Shown: positions 7,109 through 17,837 of the stretch, piece after piece
Position numbering within the stretch: position 1 is the first letter of the stretch
How the letters are laid out: the number at the start of each line of letters is the position of its first letter
From: Planktothrix paucivesiculata PCC 9631
GTDB lineage: Bacteria; Cyanobacteriota; Cyanobacteriia; Cyanobacteriales; Microcoleaceae
Direction: 5' to 3'
DNA length: 64,000 nucleotides
Assembly (NCBI RefSeq): GCF_900009265.2
Contig: NZ_LR735018.1
Coordinates: 302,225-366,224 of the forward strand
Position numbers and translations under genes: made by a program
The notes under the pieces: generated by a model
Seen by the model: only the letters and a program-made list of their open reading frames with translations
What the model was told of the DNA's origin: nothing
Databases searched by the model: none

Positions 7109-10100
7109 ATGACTCGCTACGCAATAATTATAGGGATTGCCGAATATCAGAACTTAACGCCCCTTCCAAAAGCGGCTGAGGATGCAGAAGCGGTGGCACA
7201 ACTATTGGAAACTTATAGTGATTTTGAAGTAACGCGACTACCACACCGTCGTAATTCTATTACACAGCGTTTGGAAATTGCACCGAAACAGTTAGTGGAT
7301 TCAATTAAGTTGGGTCAAGCGTTACAAAACTTATTATTGGAACGGGGAAAAGGTAAAGAAGTTTTAATTTATTTTGCGGGTCATGGCTTGACATTTACCG
7401 ATAACTTAGGAGAAATAAAAGGGGCATTAGCAGCTTCAGATTGTCAACTGGAAAGACAAGGAGAACAAATTATTGATTATAAATATGGGATGGCTTTCTC
7501 CAGTTTGAATAATTTAATTAAAAAATCTGATTTAAGTAGCTTAACTTTAGTTTTAGATTGTTGTCATAGTGGCTTTTTTTTAGAAAGCGAGTTATTACAA
7601 GAAACCTTAAATACTTTTAAAACGCAACGGGATTACTATTTGATTACCGGATGTCGTAGTTTTGAGACGGCAAAGGTTTTTAAAGGTGAATCGCACTCAA
7701 TTTTTACCGGGGCTTTGTTGAAAGGATTATCACTAGATAATGCCGCCAAAAATGGAAAAATTAGTGGCGATCGCTTATTTGATTATATCAGTAATGAATT
7801 AAGAGGATCGGTACAAGAACCAATCCGCATGGGTTGGGGAAAAGCAATTACTTTAGTAAGTTACCCTGAAATTAAAACAACCATAGAGTTAGTTATGTTA
7901 AATCAAAAAAATCCCTATCAAGGATTAGCTTCATTTGAATTAGAACAAAAACAGTATTTCTTTGGACGCTACCCAGTCATTAAAACTTTAATTACCCATT
8001 TATCCAATAGCCGTTTTTTACCTATTATCGGTTATTCAGGCAGTGGAAAATCATCTTTAGTTAAGGCGGGTTTATTTGCAGAATTAGAAAGCGATCGCAT
8101 TCCTGAAAGTAGTCAATGGAAGCGGGAAACCTTTACCCCAGGTCAACATCCGTTTGGAAAACTGGTTAATGCTATCAGTAAATATTCTAATAATGAAACC
8201 TATTTAATCTTTATTGACCAATTTGAAGAAGTATTTACCCTCTGTGAAAGTGAAGATGAACGGTTAAAATTTTTCCAACTTATTGCCGAAGAAATTAAAT
8301 CTCCTGATAAAAAAAGTAAGGTAATTTTAGCTATTCGGGGTGACTTTTTAGAACGCTGTAGCAACTATCCAGATATTGTTAATTTAATCAATCAAGTTCC
8401 TCCCGTGATGTATGTTGTACAACCCATGTCTCTGGAAGAATTAGGAGAAGTTATTGAACAACCCGCTCAATTACATGGGGTGAAATTTGAACGAGGGTTA
8501 GTCTCACAAGTTGCTTCAGATCTGATGGGACAACGGGGAGCATTACCTTTATTGCAATATGCGTTACAAGAATTATGGCGGGTTTGTATCGAAGAAATCG
8601 AATCTCCTGAAGCAATATTAACGAAGCAAGGATATGAACAAATTGGAGGCGTTAAAGGCGCATTAAATAATCGAGCTAACTTAATTTATGAAAATTTTTC
8701 TCCTGCGGATCAACTTTTAGTCCGTGAACTATTTATGAAATTAGTTAAACCAGGAGAAGGAGAAGAAGTTACACGACAAAGAATCCCTTGGGAAAGATTA
8801 AGAGCAATTTCTAATTCCCCTGAACAATTACAACGAGTGATTGAAATTTTAGCCGGGTCTCAACAACGGTTAATTATTACCGATGAAAAAACGGTTGAAG
8901 TTGCCCATGAAGCCTTACTTTCGGAGTGGAAATTGTTAAAAAATTGGATTGAAGAAGATCGAGAAATTATGAGAGTTAATCATCGATTTGAAACTGCATT
9001 TCAAGAATGGCAAGAATCGTTTAAAAAATCCGATGAAGCTTTGTTAATGGGAGCGAGATTATTAGAAGTTCAGGAATGGATAGAAAAAATACAACCTAAA
9101 TTAACACCCGATGAACGAGCGTTCTTTCAAAACAGTTTAGAACAGTATTTACGAGAACAACAAGCAGAAGTTGAACAAGAACGTCAACTCCGAGAAGCCG
9201 CAGAAGCAAAAGCAAAAGCGGAATCTGAAAAAGCGATCGCAGAAATGGAAAAAGCGATGATTGCAGAAGAAAAAGCCGAGGTTGAAGTCGCACGAACAAA
9301 AGAAGCTGAAGCTAAAGTGAAAGTCGAAAAACAAAGAACTAAACTGATTATGTTATCCAGTGTTCTCGTTGTGTTTACCTTGGGTTTAGGGTTAATTGCA
9401 ACAACAATAGAAGGACAAAAACGAGAAAGTGAAGCCAGCCGTATTAGTGCTTATATTGCTAAAGCGGAGATATTGTTAGAAAATCATAATCAGTTAAAAG
9501 CAGCGATCGCTAGTATAGAAGCTTTAGGAGAAATGAAAAAACTGAATCGAGAAAATCAGAATGAGTTAAAAAGAATTCAGTCTGTGATTGATAATGTTCA
9601 GGAAAGAAACCGATTAGAAGGTCATGAAACAAGTGTATATAGTGTTGCGTATAGTCCTGATGGTAAAATGATTGTTTCAGCCGGAGATGATGGTAAAATT
9701 ATTTTGTGGAATCCCAAAACAGGAATGATTGGACAACCTATTTTGGCACATCAGGGGCCGATATGGAGTGTAAGGTTTAGTCCTGACGGGAAATTCTTTG
9801 CATCTGGAGGTAATGATAAAACTGTGAAGTTATGGAGTTCCTCTGGTGATCCATTTTATACCTTTAAAGATTCTCAAGATATTATATATGATGTAAGTTT
9901 TAGCACAAATCGCCAACAAATAGCTGCTGCTACCAAGGGTGGGGATATTATAATCTGGGATGTTATCAATCATCAACTCATAACAACTCTTCAAAAAAGT
10001 CAACCCTTGATAAAAAATAAAAAACAGGAAATTTACGGCTTAGATTTTAGTCCTAAAGAACAATCTTGGCTTGTTTATGCAAATTCTGACAGTTATTTTA

Positions 10101-10690
10101 TTTGGAATTTAAAAAATAACTCTCTTAAAAAAATTGCTCATAATCAACGATATCCCATGTCAGTTAGATTTAGCAAAGATGGTACAATGATTGTATCTTG
10201 TGGTAATGAGGGAACTATAACAATATGGAAAAATAATGGAGAAAGAATAGGAGAATTTATAAAAAAAGATGCTAGATTTGTTTATGCTGACTTTAGCTCT
10301 AATAACCAGTATGTTGCTGCAACAACAGAAGATGGAAGAATTTTAGTTGCGAAAATCGGTAATATTATAAATAAAAATAATCCGAATAACAATAATAATA
10401 AAATAGTTAATCAAATTGATGAATTTGTTGAGATTCATGAAAATAAAGGATCAATTTATGAATTAAGTTTCAATCCCAATAAGGCTAAAAATAATTTCTT
10501 GGTTTCTGCGGGAGATGGTAAAAATGTAACAATATGGGAATTGGAGCAAAAAGAAGGTGATGATATAAAAAACATGAAAACTATCAAAAATTTACTTGAC
10601 GAGAGTTGTAATTTTGTGATACCCTACATGAATAATACAAAAAATGAAAAAAGTAAAATATATTTTACTTTCTGTAAGAATCAGTCATGA
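7109..10690 (+). CDS. Caspase-like protease/STAND NTPase/WD40-repeat protein
   Basis: This 1193-residue NLR-like protein has five parts. Residues 1-250 are a caspase-like (C14) peptidase with His92 in YFAGHG and the Cys pair 151-152 in DCCHSG. Residues 265-640 are an nSTAND1-type NTPase starting NPYQGLASFELEQKQYFFGR, with Walker A GYSGSGKSS at 308-316 and Walker B YLIFIDQFEE ending near 374. A charged Glu/Ala/Lys-rich coiled coil covers about 680-740. One hydrophobic segment (746-767) could span the membrane. Seven degenerate WD40 repeats run from about 836 to 1150, enough for a full propeller. By analogy with STAND proteins, ligand sensing by the propeller would drive oligomerisation and protease activation, leading to cell suicide or regulation. 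The protease substrate is unknown. Confidence 0.88.
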   Translation: MTRYAIIIGIAEYQNLTPLPKAAEDAEAVAQLLETYSDFEVTRLPHRRNSITQRLEIAPKQLVDSIKLGQALQNLLLERGKGKEVLIYFAGHGLTFTDNLGEIKGALAASDCQLERQGEQIIDYKYGMAFSSLNNLIKKSDLSSLTLVLDCCHSGFFLESELLQETLNTFKTQRDYYLITGCRSFETAKVFKGESHSIFTGALLKGLSLDNAAKNGKISGDRLFDYISNELRGSVQEPIRMGWGKAITLVSYPEIKTTIELVMLNQKNPYQGLASFELEQKQYFFGRYPVIKTLITHLSNSRFLPIIGYSGSGKSSLVKAGLFAELESDRIPESSQWKRETFTPGQHPFGKLVNAISKYSNNETYLIFIDQFEEVFTLCESEDERLKFFQLIAEEIKSPDKKSKVILAIRGDFLERCSNYPDIVNLINQVPPVMYVVQPMSLEELGEVIEQPAQLHGVKFERGLVSQVASDLMGQRGALPLLQYALQELWRVCIEEIESPEAILTKQGYEQIGGVKGALNNRANLIYENFSPADQLLVRELFMKLVKPGEGEEVTRQRIPWERLRAISNSPEQLQRVIEILAGSQQRLIITDEKTVEVAHEALLSEWKLLKNWIEEDREIMRVNHRFETAFQEWQESFKKSDEALLMGARLLEVQEWIEKIQPKLTPDERAFFQNSLEQYLREQQAEVEQERQLREAAEAKAKAESEKAIAEMEKAMIAEEKAEVEVARTKEAEAKVKVEKQRTKLIMLSSVLVVFTLGLGLIATTIEGQKRESEASRISAYIAKAEILLENHNQLKAAIASIEALGEMKKLNRENQNELKRIQSVIDNVQERNRLEGHETSVYSVAYSPDGKMIVSAGDDGKIILWNPKTGMIGQPILAHQGPIWSVRFSPDGKFFASGGNDKTVKLWSSSGDPFYTFKDSQDIIYDVSFSTNRQQIAAATKGGDIIIWDVINHQLITTLQKSQPLIKNKKQEIYGLDFSPKEQSWLVYANSDSYFIWNLKNNSLKKIAHNQRYPMSVRFSKDGTMIVSCGNEGTITIWKNNGERIGEFIKKDARFVYADFSSNNQYVAATTEDGRILVAKIGNIINKNNPNNNNNKIVNQIDEFVEIHENKGSIYELSFNPNKAKNNFLVSAGDGKNVTIWELEQKEGDDIKNMKTIKNLLDESCNFVIPYMNNTKNEKSKIYFTFCKNQS

Positions 10691-10711
10691 TTTATTTTGA
10701 GGATCGAAATT

Positions 10712-11224
10712 ATGCCCCCAGGATCACGTAACCCAGCCAAGTGTAGACTATCCAATATCATCAGATTAATAATGAAAATTGTGATGACATTGGGATATGA
10801 TGAGGATAGATATAATGAGGATAGTGAGGATAGTGAGGATAGTGAGGATAGTATTAATCCTGGAACTTATGCGAGTTTTAACAGGGAATTATTTCTTGCC
10901 AATACAAAAACATTTATATTTATAGAAAACCTTCTTCTTGATGAAAAAAGAGAAAATACAATAGATGAACTCATACTTGAATTAAGCCAAGTTACCAGAA
11001 GAATTTTAATTACGGACTTAGACCATCAAATCAATTTAGAGAGAGTTAATAAGATCATATTAAACTCTCATAATATTTTACATACCCTTGAATTATTAGA
11101 AGAATATTTTAAACAAGGACAAACTAACACAGAAAGAGTAATGGAACTCGAAAATCAAATTGAAACACAAATTGGTAGCTTGTTGAAAATATTGTTTTAC
11201 TTACCTGAGCAACCGCAAGAATAA
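10712..11224 (+). CDS. Uncharacterised 170-residue helical protein
   Basis: I do not recognise this family. The N-terminal 55 residues are basic and then acidic, with four exact EDS tripeptides encoded by a 9-bp tandem repeat. The remainder is predominantly helical and charged (TIDELILELSQVTRRILI, LEYF-like segments, MELENQIETQIGSLLKILF). The gene starts about 20 nt after the caspase-STAND gene on the same strand, so co-transcription is likely and it may belong to the same system. I chose the ATG at 10712 because GAGG lies about 9 nt upstream; a TTG at 10697 and ATGs near 10770 are alternatives. No catalytic motif is visible. Confidence 0.6.
   Translation: MPPGSRNPAKCRLSNIIRLIMKIVMTLGYDEDRYNEDSEDSEDSEDSINPGTYASFNRELFLANTKTFIFIENLLLDEKRENTIDELILELSQVTRRILITDLDHQINLERVNKIILNSHNILHTLELLEEYFKQGQTNTERVMELENQIETQIGSLLKILFYLPEQPQE
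10817..10852 (+). repeat. Four 9-bp tandem repeats (GAGGATAGT) in coding sequence
   Basis: Four perfect copies of GAGGATAGT encode Glu-Asp-Ser units. The unit is a multiple of three, so copy-number change would alter length without breaking the frame. Confidence 0.95.
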
Positions 11225-11433
11225 AATCTGACGTTAGTAACAGACCAAGACAAGTTAAGAAGACCAATATGAACTCTACCCTTAATATTGGCCATCTTAA
11301 CAACCTTTCTGTTAACCTAACCCCACCCTAACCCAAACTTAATGTCGGTTTTGCCTCTCCCCCCTTGTCAAGAGTACCGTACAGTCGGACACTGGACTTG
11401 GGAAGACTATTGGCAGTTGAGAGGTAATTTTTT

Positions 11434-12723
11434 GTGAAACGAGTTTTAGCAATCATTCTCGGTGGCGGTGCGGGTAGCCGCCTGTATCCTTTAACCAAAA
11501 TGCGGGCCAAACCTGCGGTTCCCATCGCAGGGAAATATCGGTTAATCGATATCCCCATTAGTAACTGTATTAACTCCGAAATTCTCAAAATCTACGTTTT
11601 AACCCAATTTAACTCAGCATCCTTAAATCGTCATATTGCTCGCGCCTACAACTTCTCTGGCTTTGATGATAGCTTTGCAGAAGTCCTAGCCGCCCAACAG
11701 ACCACCCAAAACCCCAATTGGTTCCAGGGTACGGCGGATGCGGTGCGTCAGTATTTGTGGCTGCTGAAGGAATGGGACGTTGACCAATTTCTGATTTTAT
11801 CCGGTGACCATCTCTACCGCATGGACTATCGACAATTTGTCCAACGTCATTTAGACACCAAAGCGGATATTACCCTTTCCGTATTGCCCATTGACGAAAA
11901 ACGCGCCTCTGATTTTGGGTTAATGAAACTTGATGACTCTGGACGGGTGATTAGTTTCAGTGAAAAACCCAAAGGGGAAGCCCTCAAACAAATGCAGGTG
12001 GATACCTCCAAGTTGGGTTTATCTCCCGAACAAGCCCAAGAAAATCCTTATATCGCGTCCATGGGGATTTATGTCTTTAATAAAGACACCTTGATTAAGC
12101 TATTAGATGAAAAGCCCCAGGAAACGGATTTCGGCAAAGAAGTCATTCCCAACGCATCGGGAGATTTAAACGTTCAAGCCTATTTATTTAAAGACTATTG
12201 GGAAGATATTGGAACCATTGAAGCGTTTTATCATGCCAATTTGGGTTTAACCCAACAACCCCACCCCAGCTTTAGCTTCTATGACGAAAAGGCCCCGATT
12301 TATAGTCGCTCTCGTCACTTACCGCCTACAAAAATCCTAGATTGTCGGATTACCGAATCCATTATTGCTGAAGGTTGTATCCTCAAGGAATGTCGGATTG
12401 ACCATTCGGTTTTAGGGTTGCGTTCCCGGGTGGAAGCGGGCTGTGTGATTGAAGATACCCTGCTCATGGGTTCAGACTTCTATCAACCCTTCTCAGAACG
12501 TTCTTCAGGTTTCCAAGAAGGTGAAATTCCCTTGGGAATTGGTTCTAATACCGTGATTCGTAAGGCAATTGTTGATAAAAATGCTCGCATTGGCCGCAAT
12601 GTCAAAATTATTAACAAAGAGGATATCCAAGAAGCAGAACGGGAAGACTTAGGATTTTATATCCGCAGTGGGATTATTGTAATCCTGAAGAATGCAGTGA
12701 TTTCTGACTATACCGTTATTTAA
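11434..12723 (+). CDS. glgC: Glucose-1-phosphate adenylyltransferase
   Basis: This 429-residue enzyme makes ADP-glucose from ATP and glucose-1-phosphate, the committed step of glycogen synthesis. The N-terminus [62 protein letters not shown] and the C-terminal left-handed beta-helix region ([31 protein letters not shown]) are all diagnostic. Length is standard for cyanobacterial GlgC. It starts with GTG at 11434. Cyanobacterial enzymes are activated by 3-phosphoglycerate and inhibited by phosphate through C-terminal lysines; that is family knowledge, not tested here. A strong hairpin follows the gene. Confidence 0.97.
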   Translation: MKRVLAIILGGGAGSRLYPLTKMRAKPAVPIAGKYRLIDIPISNCINSEILKIYVLTQFNSASLNRHIARAYNFSGFDDSFAEVLAAQQTTQNPNWFQGTADAVRQYLWLLKEWDVDQFLILSGDHLYRMDYRQFVQRHLDTKADITLSVLPIDEKRASDFGLMKLDDSGRVISFSEKPKGEALKQMQVDTSKLGLSPEQAQENPYIASMGIYVFNKDTLIKLLDEKPQETDFGKEVIPNASGDLNVQAYLFKDYWEDIGTIEAFYHANLGLTQQPHPSFSFYDEKAPIYSRSRHLPPTKILDCRITESIIAEGCILKECRIDHSVLGLRSRVEAGCVIEDTLLMGSDFYQPFSERSSGFQEGEIPLGIGSNTVIRKAIVDKNARIGRNVKIINKEDIQEAEREDLGFYIRSGIIVILKNAVISDYTVI

Positions 12724-12758
12724 TCTGGGTCTGACACCAAAACCCAACCTATTTTTAG

Positions 12759-14066
<1,308 letters not shown>

Positions 14067-14092
14067 GTTTAAAAAAAAAATTGCCAAACCCC

Positions 14093-14120
14093 TAGACATT
14101 TTCTGAGATTGTGCTACTAT
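14093..14120 (+). promoter_or_regulatory. Candidate sigma-70 promoter of the tRNA pair
   Basis: TAGACA (14093-14098) and TACTAT (14115-14120) are separated by 16 nt and end 20 nt before the tRNA-Tyr 5' end. They are reasonable -35 and -10 elements for both tRNA genes. Confidence 0.5.
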
Positions 14121-14140
14121 ATAAAACTGTTGAAATAAAT

Positions 14141-14222
14141 GGGTCGATGCCCGAGCGGTTAATGGGGGCGGACTGTAAATCCGCTGGCTACGCCTACGCT
14201 GGTTCAAATCCAGCTCGGCCCA
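14141..14222 (+). tRNA. tRNA-Tyr (anticodon GTA)
   Basis: The acceptor strands GGGTCGA and TCGGCCC pair over 7 bp. The anticodon arm reads GACTGTAAATC with anticodon GTA, the T-arm contains GGTTCAAATCC, and there is a long variable arm as expected for a class II tRNA. CCA is not encoded. Confidence 0.96.
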
Positions 14223-14287
14223 CCTCTAAAACTCAACATAAGAAATTAGAAGCTATAAAATCTTAGTTTTTTGTTCTTAATTTCTTT

Positions 14288-14359
<72 letters not shown>

Positions 14360-14427
14360 TTATTTTTTTTGATTATACTATAGGATAGAGGCTGCTCAAC
14401 TCCCCAAGATTAGGAGATAATTTGATA

Positions 14428-14970
14428 ATGAAGACATTATTAAAATGGTCTGTGGAAGATTATCATAACATGATTGATGCTGGAATTTTGTGCGATCGCA
14501 ACGTCGAACTTTTAGCAGGTGAAATTATTGAAATGAGTCCAGAAAGTCCCTCTCATTATTATACGGTTGAGGAAGGTACACAATACTTACAAACCTTGTT
14601 AGCCAGTAAAGCTCATGTTCGTTTTAATGGGCCGATTACCCTTTCCGACTCTGAACCTGAACCCGATATTGCGATTGTCCGACTACCTAAGTCAATTTAT
14701 AAAGATCATCATCCCTATGCTGAGGATATTTTTTGGATTATTGAAGTAGCTAAAAGCAGTTTAAAAAAAGATTTAGAATTAAAATTATCAATTTATGCTC
14801 AAGCTAGAATTGAGGAATATTGGGTTTTAGATTTATCCCAAAAACAATTAATAGTATTTAGAAAACCTGAAAATAACATCTATTTGAGTCAACAAATTAT
14901 TGATCAAGGCAATATTAACCCTTTAGCTTTTCCTGATATTGAAATATCTGTTGAAAGACTCGTGAGTTAA
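14428..14970 (+). CDS. Uma2-family (DUF820) putative restriction endonuclease
   Basis: This protein of about 180 residues has the PD-(D/E)XK fold common in cyanobacterial genomes. Asp80 in EPEPDIAIVR and Glu106 with Lys109 in WIIEVAKSS are the likely catalytic residues, and SIYAQARIEEYWVLDL is the family's C-terminal signature. These proteins occur in many copies in cyanobacteria; their biological role is unresolved and no partner gene lies nearby. AGGAG at 14412-14416 could serve either a TTG at 14422 or the ATG at 14428. It lies directly downstream of the tRNA pair. Confidence 0.85.
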   Translation: MKTLLKWSVEDYHNMIDAGILCDRNVELLAGEIIEMSPESPSHYYTVEEGTQYLQTLLASKAHVRFNGPITLSDSEPEPDIAIVRLPKSIYKDHHPYAEDIFWIIEVAKSSLKKDLELKLSIYAQARIEEYWVLDLSQKQLIVFRKPENNIYLSQQIIDQGNINPLAFPDIEISVERLVS

Positions 14971-14995
14971 AAAGTGATCGCCATACTGCCGTATT

Positions 14996-15430
14996 TTACT
15001 CGCTGATAGTACCTGAACGATCTAACCCAGCCTTGACCCAATTAATACAATCCTGTTCCGAAGTAAAAAGTTTAGGGGCTGCGATATTATTTAAACTGTA
15101 GGATTTGTAGTGATCATAATAGTATTTTCCGTCTTCTTTATAAATTAAAATCAAATCATTTTGATAGGTGTATCGACATTGAAAATAATCTCCTTTAGGA
15201 ATAATATCAGAATATTTATCTAAATGATCCTGGGCAATTTCAATAATTTTTTCCAGTTGACTACAATAGAGATCGGCGGGATTCTCGGATTTATGAAATT
15301 TGCCTTTATGCCCTAATTGGGATAATAAAATATAAGAATAAATCTTTTTATCACTCACCGTCACCCGCACAAAGGGAATAATTAAATACCCCTGATAAGA
15401 AATAGATTTTTCATATAAAAAGCGATCCAT
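14996..15430 (-). CDS. Hypothetical protein, 144 residues
   Basis: I do not recognise this as a named family. It is a soluble, Tyr/Lys-rich protein with many aromatic residues (SYQGYLIIPFVRVTVSDKK, DYFQCRYTYQNDLILIYK, YYYDHYKSYSLNN) and no signal peptide, membrane segment or catalytic motif that I can see. It ends ESEQDC-like (SEQDCINWVKAGLDRSG). Continuous coding character and normal codon use suggest a real gene. It precedes the ferredoxin gene's 3' end on the same strand by about 50 nt; the intervening sequence shows no clear terminator. Confidence 0.6.
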   Translation of the reverse strand: MDRFLYEKSISYQGYLIIPFVRVTVSDKKIYSYILLSQLGHKGKFHKSENPADLYCSQLEKIIEIAQDHLDKYSDIIPKGDYFQCRYTYQNDLILIYKEDGKYYYDHYKSYSLNNIAAPKLFTSEQDCINWVKAGLDRSGTISE

Positions 15431-15483
15431 ATTAATAATAAAGGGTTGGAGATTAACGATCGGCTTAGAGACAAATCAAGGCA

Positions 15484-15819
15484 TTAACAGGGATCGGTAC
15501 TAGACTGTTGATACAGAGAAGATTGATATAAAACCTTTTCTTGATGGGTGATCAGGGTACAGTCTGAACGGGGATAGGCGACACAGGTTACAGTATATCC
15601 CATGGCAATCTCCCCTGGACGGAGAAATTTTTGTTCACTTTGATCCACTTGACCCTGGAGGAGTTTAGCCACGCAAGCTGAACAATCTCCTTGTTTACAT
15701 CCTGATGGTAGACGAATCCCGTTGTCTTCTGCAATATCGAGAATATATTGGTCATCAGGAACCGTAATTGTGTAATCTAAACCTTCGACTTCGTTAATTA
15801 GGTGGACTTGATAAATCAT
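15484..15819 (-). CDS. Plant-type [2Fe-2S] ferredoxin
   Basis: This 111-residue electron carrier has the full cluster motif: Cys41-x4-Cys46-x2-Cys49 (SGCKQGDCSACVAKL) and Cys79 (YTVTCVAYPRSDC). The start at 15819 gives the usual N-terminus MIYQVHLINE; the frame extends 7 codons upstream, but those are not typical. The C-terminus has an extension of about 20 residues (HQEKVLYQSSLYQQSS) beyond the photosynthetic ferredoxin PetF, so it is more likely one of the minor ferredoxins of the FdxC-like group than the main photosynthetic one. The redox partner is unknown. Confidence 0.88.
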   Translation of the reverse strand: MIYQVHLINEVEGLDYTITVPDDQYILDIAEDNGIRLPSGCKQGDCSACVAKLLQGQVDQSEQKFLRPGEIAMGYTVTCVAYPRSDCTLITHQEKVLYQSSLYQQSSTDPC

Positions 15820-15995
15820 GATCGTAAAGATTTGACTCAATTATGTTTCAAAATCAGCTTAATTTTAATTATAAAAGAAGCAGGAGATCATTTAAAGCAT
15901 CAGTCCCCCTAAAAATAGCCCAAAGGTTAATCATGATTATAATTTCAGTACATTCTTGATATTTTTTTAGTAAAACCTAATTTAAACCTTTTTTT

Positions 15996-17837
15996 ATGAT
16001 CCATTTTAAACATCTTAACTCAATTAATTGTTTACCCGTAGAACAGTTTAAACCCAATCTGAAATTATTGATCGGGCTGTGGCAATTTTCTCGCCTTCGC
16101 TATATTCAAGTCTATTCTCAATTATTTGCTAGTTTAATTCTAGCAGTACAAATTAATGGGGCTTTAACTGCGGTAAGTCGTCCGGTTTTAGCTCAAATTC
16201 CCGAGTCTCTACCTTCCGAGGGTTCTATTATTCCAATTTATCCTGAACCTGCACTCCCAGAACCCCAACTTCCTGAACCCTTACCCCAAACAGAACCATT
16301 ATTTTCTCCATCGGTTCCTATACTAACACCGCCAGAAAATATTCCAGATAGTCCTGATACTATTATAATTGAACAATTTAATTTTTCAGGAAATACGGTT
16401 TTTTCCGAGCAAGAATTAGCTGAAATTACAAAAAATTGGGTCGGTCGTCCGATTACTTTTATGGAATTATTGCAAGCCCGTTCTGCGGTGACAGATTTAT
16501 ATATTAATCGGGGTTATATTACCTCCGGGGCATTGATTTCGGCTCAACCATTGACAAATGGAACTGTTACCATTTCAATTTTAGAAGGGAAAGTGACAGA
16601 GATTAATATTAAAGGAAAAGGACGTTTAAACCCCAACTATATTAAAAGTCGGTTGGAATTAGTGACTCAGAAACCCTTTAATCAAAACCATCTGTTACAA
16701 GCCTTACAATTGCTACAACTTGATCCGGTGGTGAAAACAATTTCGGCGGAATTGGCAACGGGAATTGAACCGGGGGAAAGTATTCTAAATATTGAGTTTC
16801 AAACAGCAAAAACTTTTGCTATGAATTTATTTACCAATAATAATCGATCTCCGGCTGTAGGATCTTGGCAACGGGGAATTGAAGTCAAAGAAGGGAATTT
16901 ATTAGGACAGGGCGATCGCTTGGAATTGTCCTATAGTAATACTCAGGGAAGTAGTATTGGGGATGTTTTTTATACCTTTCCAATTACACGCCGAAATGCC
17001 ACATTAGGATTTTATTTCAACTCGACTAATAGCCAAATTATTGAACCGCCTTTTGACGATTTAGATATTAAGGCGAATAGTCGGACGTATGAATTGCGAT
17101 TTCGCCAACCTATTATTAGAACCCCAACGCAGGAATTAGCATTAGGATTAACCTTTGCCCGTCGCGAAAGTGATACGAGTATTTTAGGCGTCGGTTTTCC
17201 CCTATCCAGGGGCTCAGAAGAAGACGGAAAAACCAGACTTTCTGTTTTGCGGTTTTCTCAAGAATATACCAATCAAGGGCCGAAACAGGTCTTAGCAGCG
17301 CGATCTCAACTCAGTTTTGGAGTCGGATTATTCGATGCCACCCTCAGTTCTGATCAACCCGATAGTCAATATTTTTCCTGGCGAGGTCAAGCCCAGTGGG
17401 TACGTTTATTAGCGCCGGAAACGATTTTTTTACTCCGTTCTGATATTCAACTTACCAATCAAGAATTACTGGCTTTAGAACAAATGGGACTCGGAGGTTT
17501 GGAGAGTGTGCGAGGGTATCGTCAAGATGTTTTGTTACGAGATAATGTGGTGTTTGCTTCCGCCGAATTACGTTATCCAATTTTGAGAACAAAAAATGGT
17601 GAAGGAGTCTTACAAATCACACCCTTTATGGATTTTGGTCAGGCTTGGAATGTTCCAGGAGAATTAGTATTACCCGATCGCACATTATTATCCATTGGGT
17701 TAGGATTAAGATGGCAATATAGCGATCGCATAACCGCACAAATTGACTGGGGTATTCCCTTAATTAAAGTGAATTCTAGCGATCGCAACTTACAGGAACA
17801 AGGGATTTATTTCCTATTAAATTGGAAACCCTTCTAA
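15996..17837 (+). CDS. TpsB/ShlB-type two-partner secretion outer-membrane porin
   Basis: This 613-residue outer-membrane protein has an N-terminal export region ending near PVLAQ (residue 66), a proline-rich linker with repeated PEP-type motifs (70-115), and a POTRA domain (about 118-195, IIIEQFNFSGNTVFSEQEL). The POTRA/barrel junction follows (ILEGKVTEINIKGKGRL), then a 16-stranded-barrel-type region rich in alternating aromatic residues. GLGGLESVRGYRQDVLLRDN carries the VRGY motif conserved in FhaC/Omp85-type channels. Such proteins export one large exoprotein (TpsA). No TpsA gene is adjacent; the next gene is a histidine kinase. The N-terminal region before the hydrophobic stretch (50 residues) is unusually long for a signal peptide. 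Confidence 0.88.
   Translation: MIHFKHLNSINCLPVEQFKPNLKLLIGLWQFSRLRYIQVYSQLFASLILAVQINGALTAVSRPVLAQIPESLPSEGSIIPIYPEPALPEPQLPEPLPQTEPLFSPSVPILTPPENIPDSPDTIIIEQFNFSGNTVFSEQELAEITKNWVGRPITFMELLQARSAVTDLYINRGYITSGALISAQPLTNGTVTISILEGKVTEINIKGKGRLNPNYIKSRLELVTQKPFNQNHLLQALQLLQLDPVVKTISAELATGIEPGESILNIEFQTAKTFAMNLFTNNNRSPAVGSWQRGIEVKEGNLLGQGDRLELSYSNTQGSSIGDVFYTFPITRRNATLGFYFNSTNSQIIEPPFDDLDIKANSRTYELRFRQPIIRTPTQELALGLTFARRESDTSILGVGFPLSRGSEEDGKTRLSVLRFSQEYTNQGPKQVLAARSQLSFGVGLFDATLSSDQPDSQYFSWRGQAQWVRLLAPETIFLLRSDIQLTNQELLALEQMGLGGLESVRGYRQDVLLRDNVVFASAELRYPILRTKNGEGVLQITPFMDFGQAWNVPGELVLPDRTLLSIGLGLRWQYSDRITAQIDWGIPLIKVNSSDRNLQEQGIYFLLNWKPF

Noticed and set aside
9096-9334. Antisense open frames opposite the coiled-coil part of the caspase-STAND gene
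   Set aside because: They are Phe/Leu-rich mirror frames of the Glu/Lys-rich coiled coil, with no start signals or family resemblance.
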